Shown here one piece after another: positions 5,107 through 5,222 of a stretch of 5,222 nt of DNA. The DNA comes from an uncultured Elusimicrobia bacterium. GTDB taxonomy: Bacteria; Elusimicrobiota; Elusimicrobia; UBA1565; UBA9628. The position numbers and the translations under genes were made by a program. The stretch's first letter is position 1; every line of letters starts with the position of its first letter. Below the pieces are notes generated by a model. That model was not told where the DNA came from, ran no database searches, and was given only the letters and a program-made list of their open reading frames with translations. The stretch covers positions 1-5,222 of the forward strand of contig CAIQSZ010000018.1 in assembly GCA_903874575.1 (NCBI GenBank), given 5' to 3'.

Positions 5107-5222
5107 TTGTCGCATGCAGCGGTGATGGCAGGCTGTAGCCCCACCACCCTCTCCAGACTCATCAAACGAAAACTAGGGCGAAGCTATCAAGCCCTGAAAC
5201 GCGACCTTGCCCTCGAAAAGGC
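5107..5222 (+). CDS. AraC-type helix-turn-helix protein, start uncertain, runs off right edge
   Basis: The plus-strand frame is open from 5056 (after TAG at 5053-5055) to the window end, 55 codons. Its translation matches the first half of the AraC/XylS DNA-binding domain: LRDNPEERLSL (first helix and turn), then AAVMAGCSPTTLSRLIK (helix-turn-helix with recognition helix SPTTLSRLI), then KLGRSYQALKRDLALEKA (start of the long linker helix). It lines up with MarA (DNLESPLSLEKV, SGYSKWHLQRMFKKETG) without gaps through this stretch. The start is unclear. TTG at 5107 has GAGGA at 5092-5096 about 10 nt upstream, and GTG 5122 or ATG 5125 are alternatives, but all three would remove part of the first helix; only CTG 5065 or ATT 5068 would keep it. 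It may be a stand-alone HTH regulator with an unusual start, or the relic of a longer gene cut next to mdh. Target genes are unknown; the adjacent mdh operon is an obvious candidate. Confidence 0.5.
   Translation, partial: MSHAAVMAGCSPTTLSRLIKRKLGRSYQALKRDLALEK
5161..5190 (-). promoter_or_regulatory. Possible promoter of the mdh-coaX operon (weak)
   Basis: On the minus strand TTGATA (5190-5185, five of six to -35) is followed after 18 nt by TTTGAT (5166-5161, four of six to -10). It would start near 5154 and leave a leader of about 90 nt. It lies inside the AraC-like plus-strand frame. It is the best match I found upstream of mdh within the window, but the -10 is poor and the true promoter may differ or lie beyond the edge. 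Confidence 0.25.

Overview
The window looks like a GC-rich bacterial chromosome with compact gene packing. No phage, insertion-sequence, plasmid or CRISPR hallmarks are visible. The clearest lineage hint is the pilin fragment at the left edge: its class III prepilin start followed by a conserved stretch ending LRSSLSIYYGD resembles the many type IV pilins of Elusimicrobiota. A TMTC-like GT-C/TPR membrane protein fits that phylum too. This placement is an inference from recalled protein style, not from a search.

Layout from left to right. (i) 1-191, minus strand: 5' part of a type IV pilin or pseudopilin gene that runs off the window, with a near-consensus sigma-70 promoter (TTGACA, 17 nt, TATACT) about 90-115 nt upstream. 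(ii) 341-424, minus: a complete tRNA-Leu(CAG). (iii) 425-520: a compact divergent promoter region serving the tRNA (minus) and smpB (plus). (iv) 521-1003, plus: smpB, the tmRNA partner of trans-translation, overlapping tail-to-tail by 13 bp with the next gene. (v) 991-5065, minus: four tightly packed genes in transcription order: malate dehydrogenase, type III pantothenate kinase (coaX), a small exported beta-barrel-like protein, and a multi-spanning GT-C glycosyltransferase-like protein with C-terminal TPRs. The junctions are 1 nt, a 4-nt ATGA overlap, and 1 nt, so this is almost certainly one translationally coupled operon. (vi) 5056-5222, plus: an open frame with clear AraC-type helix-turn-helix resemblance, running off the right edge and lying head-to-head against the mdh start.

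The operon mixes central metabolism (malate/oxaloacetate, first step of CoA synthesis) with envelope functions (outer-membrane barrel, membrane sugar transferase). The two halves may simply be co-transcribed. The most unusual points are the AraC-like frame with no obvious place for a start or promoter, the shared divergent promoter with an almost leaderless smpB, and an SmpB tail that lacks the usual His/Tyr at the decoding-centre position. No wholly new system is evident; most of the window is ordinary, well-recognised genes.
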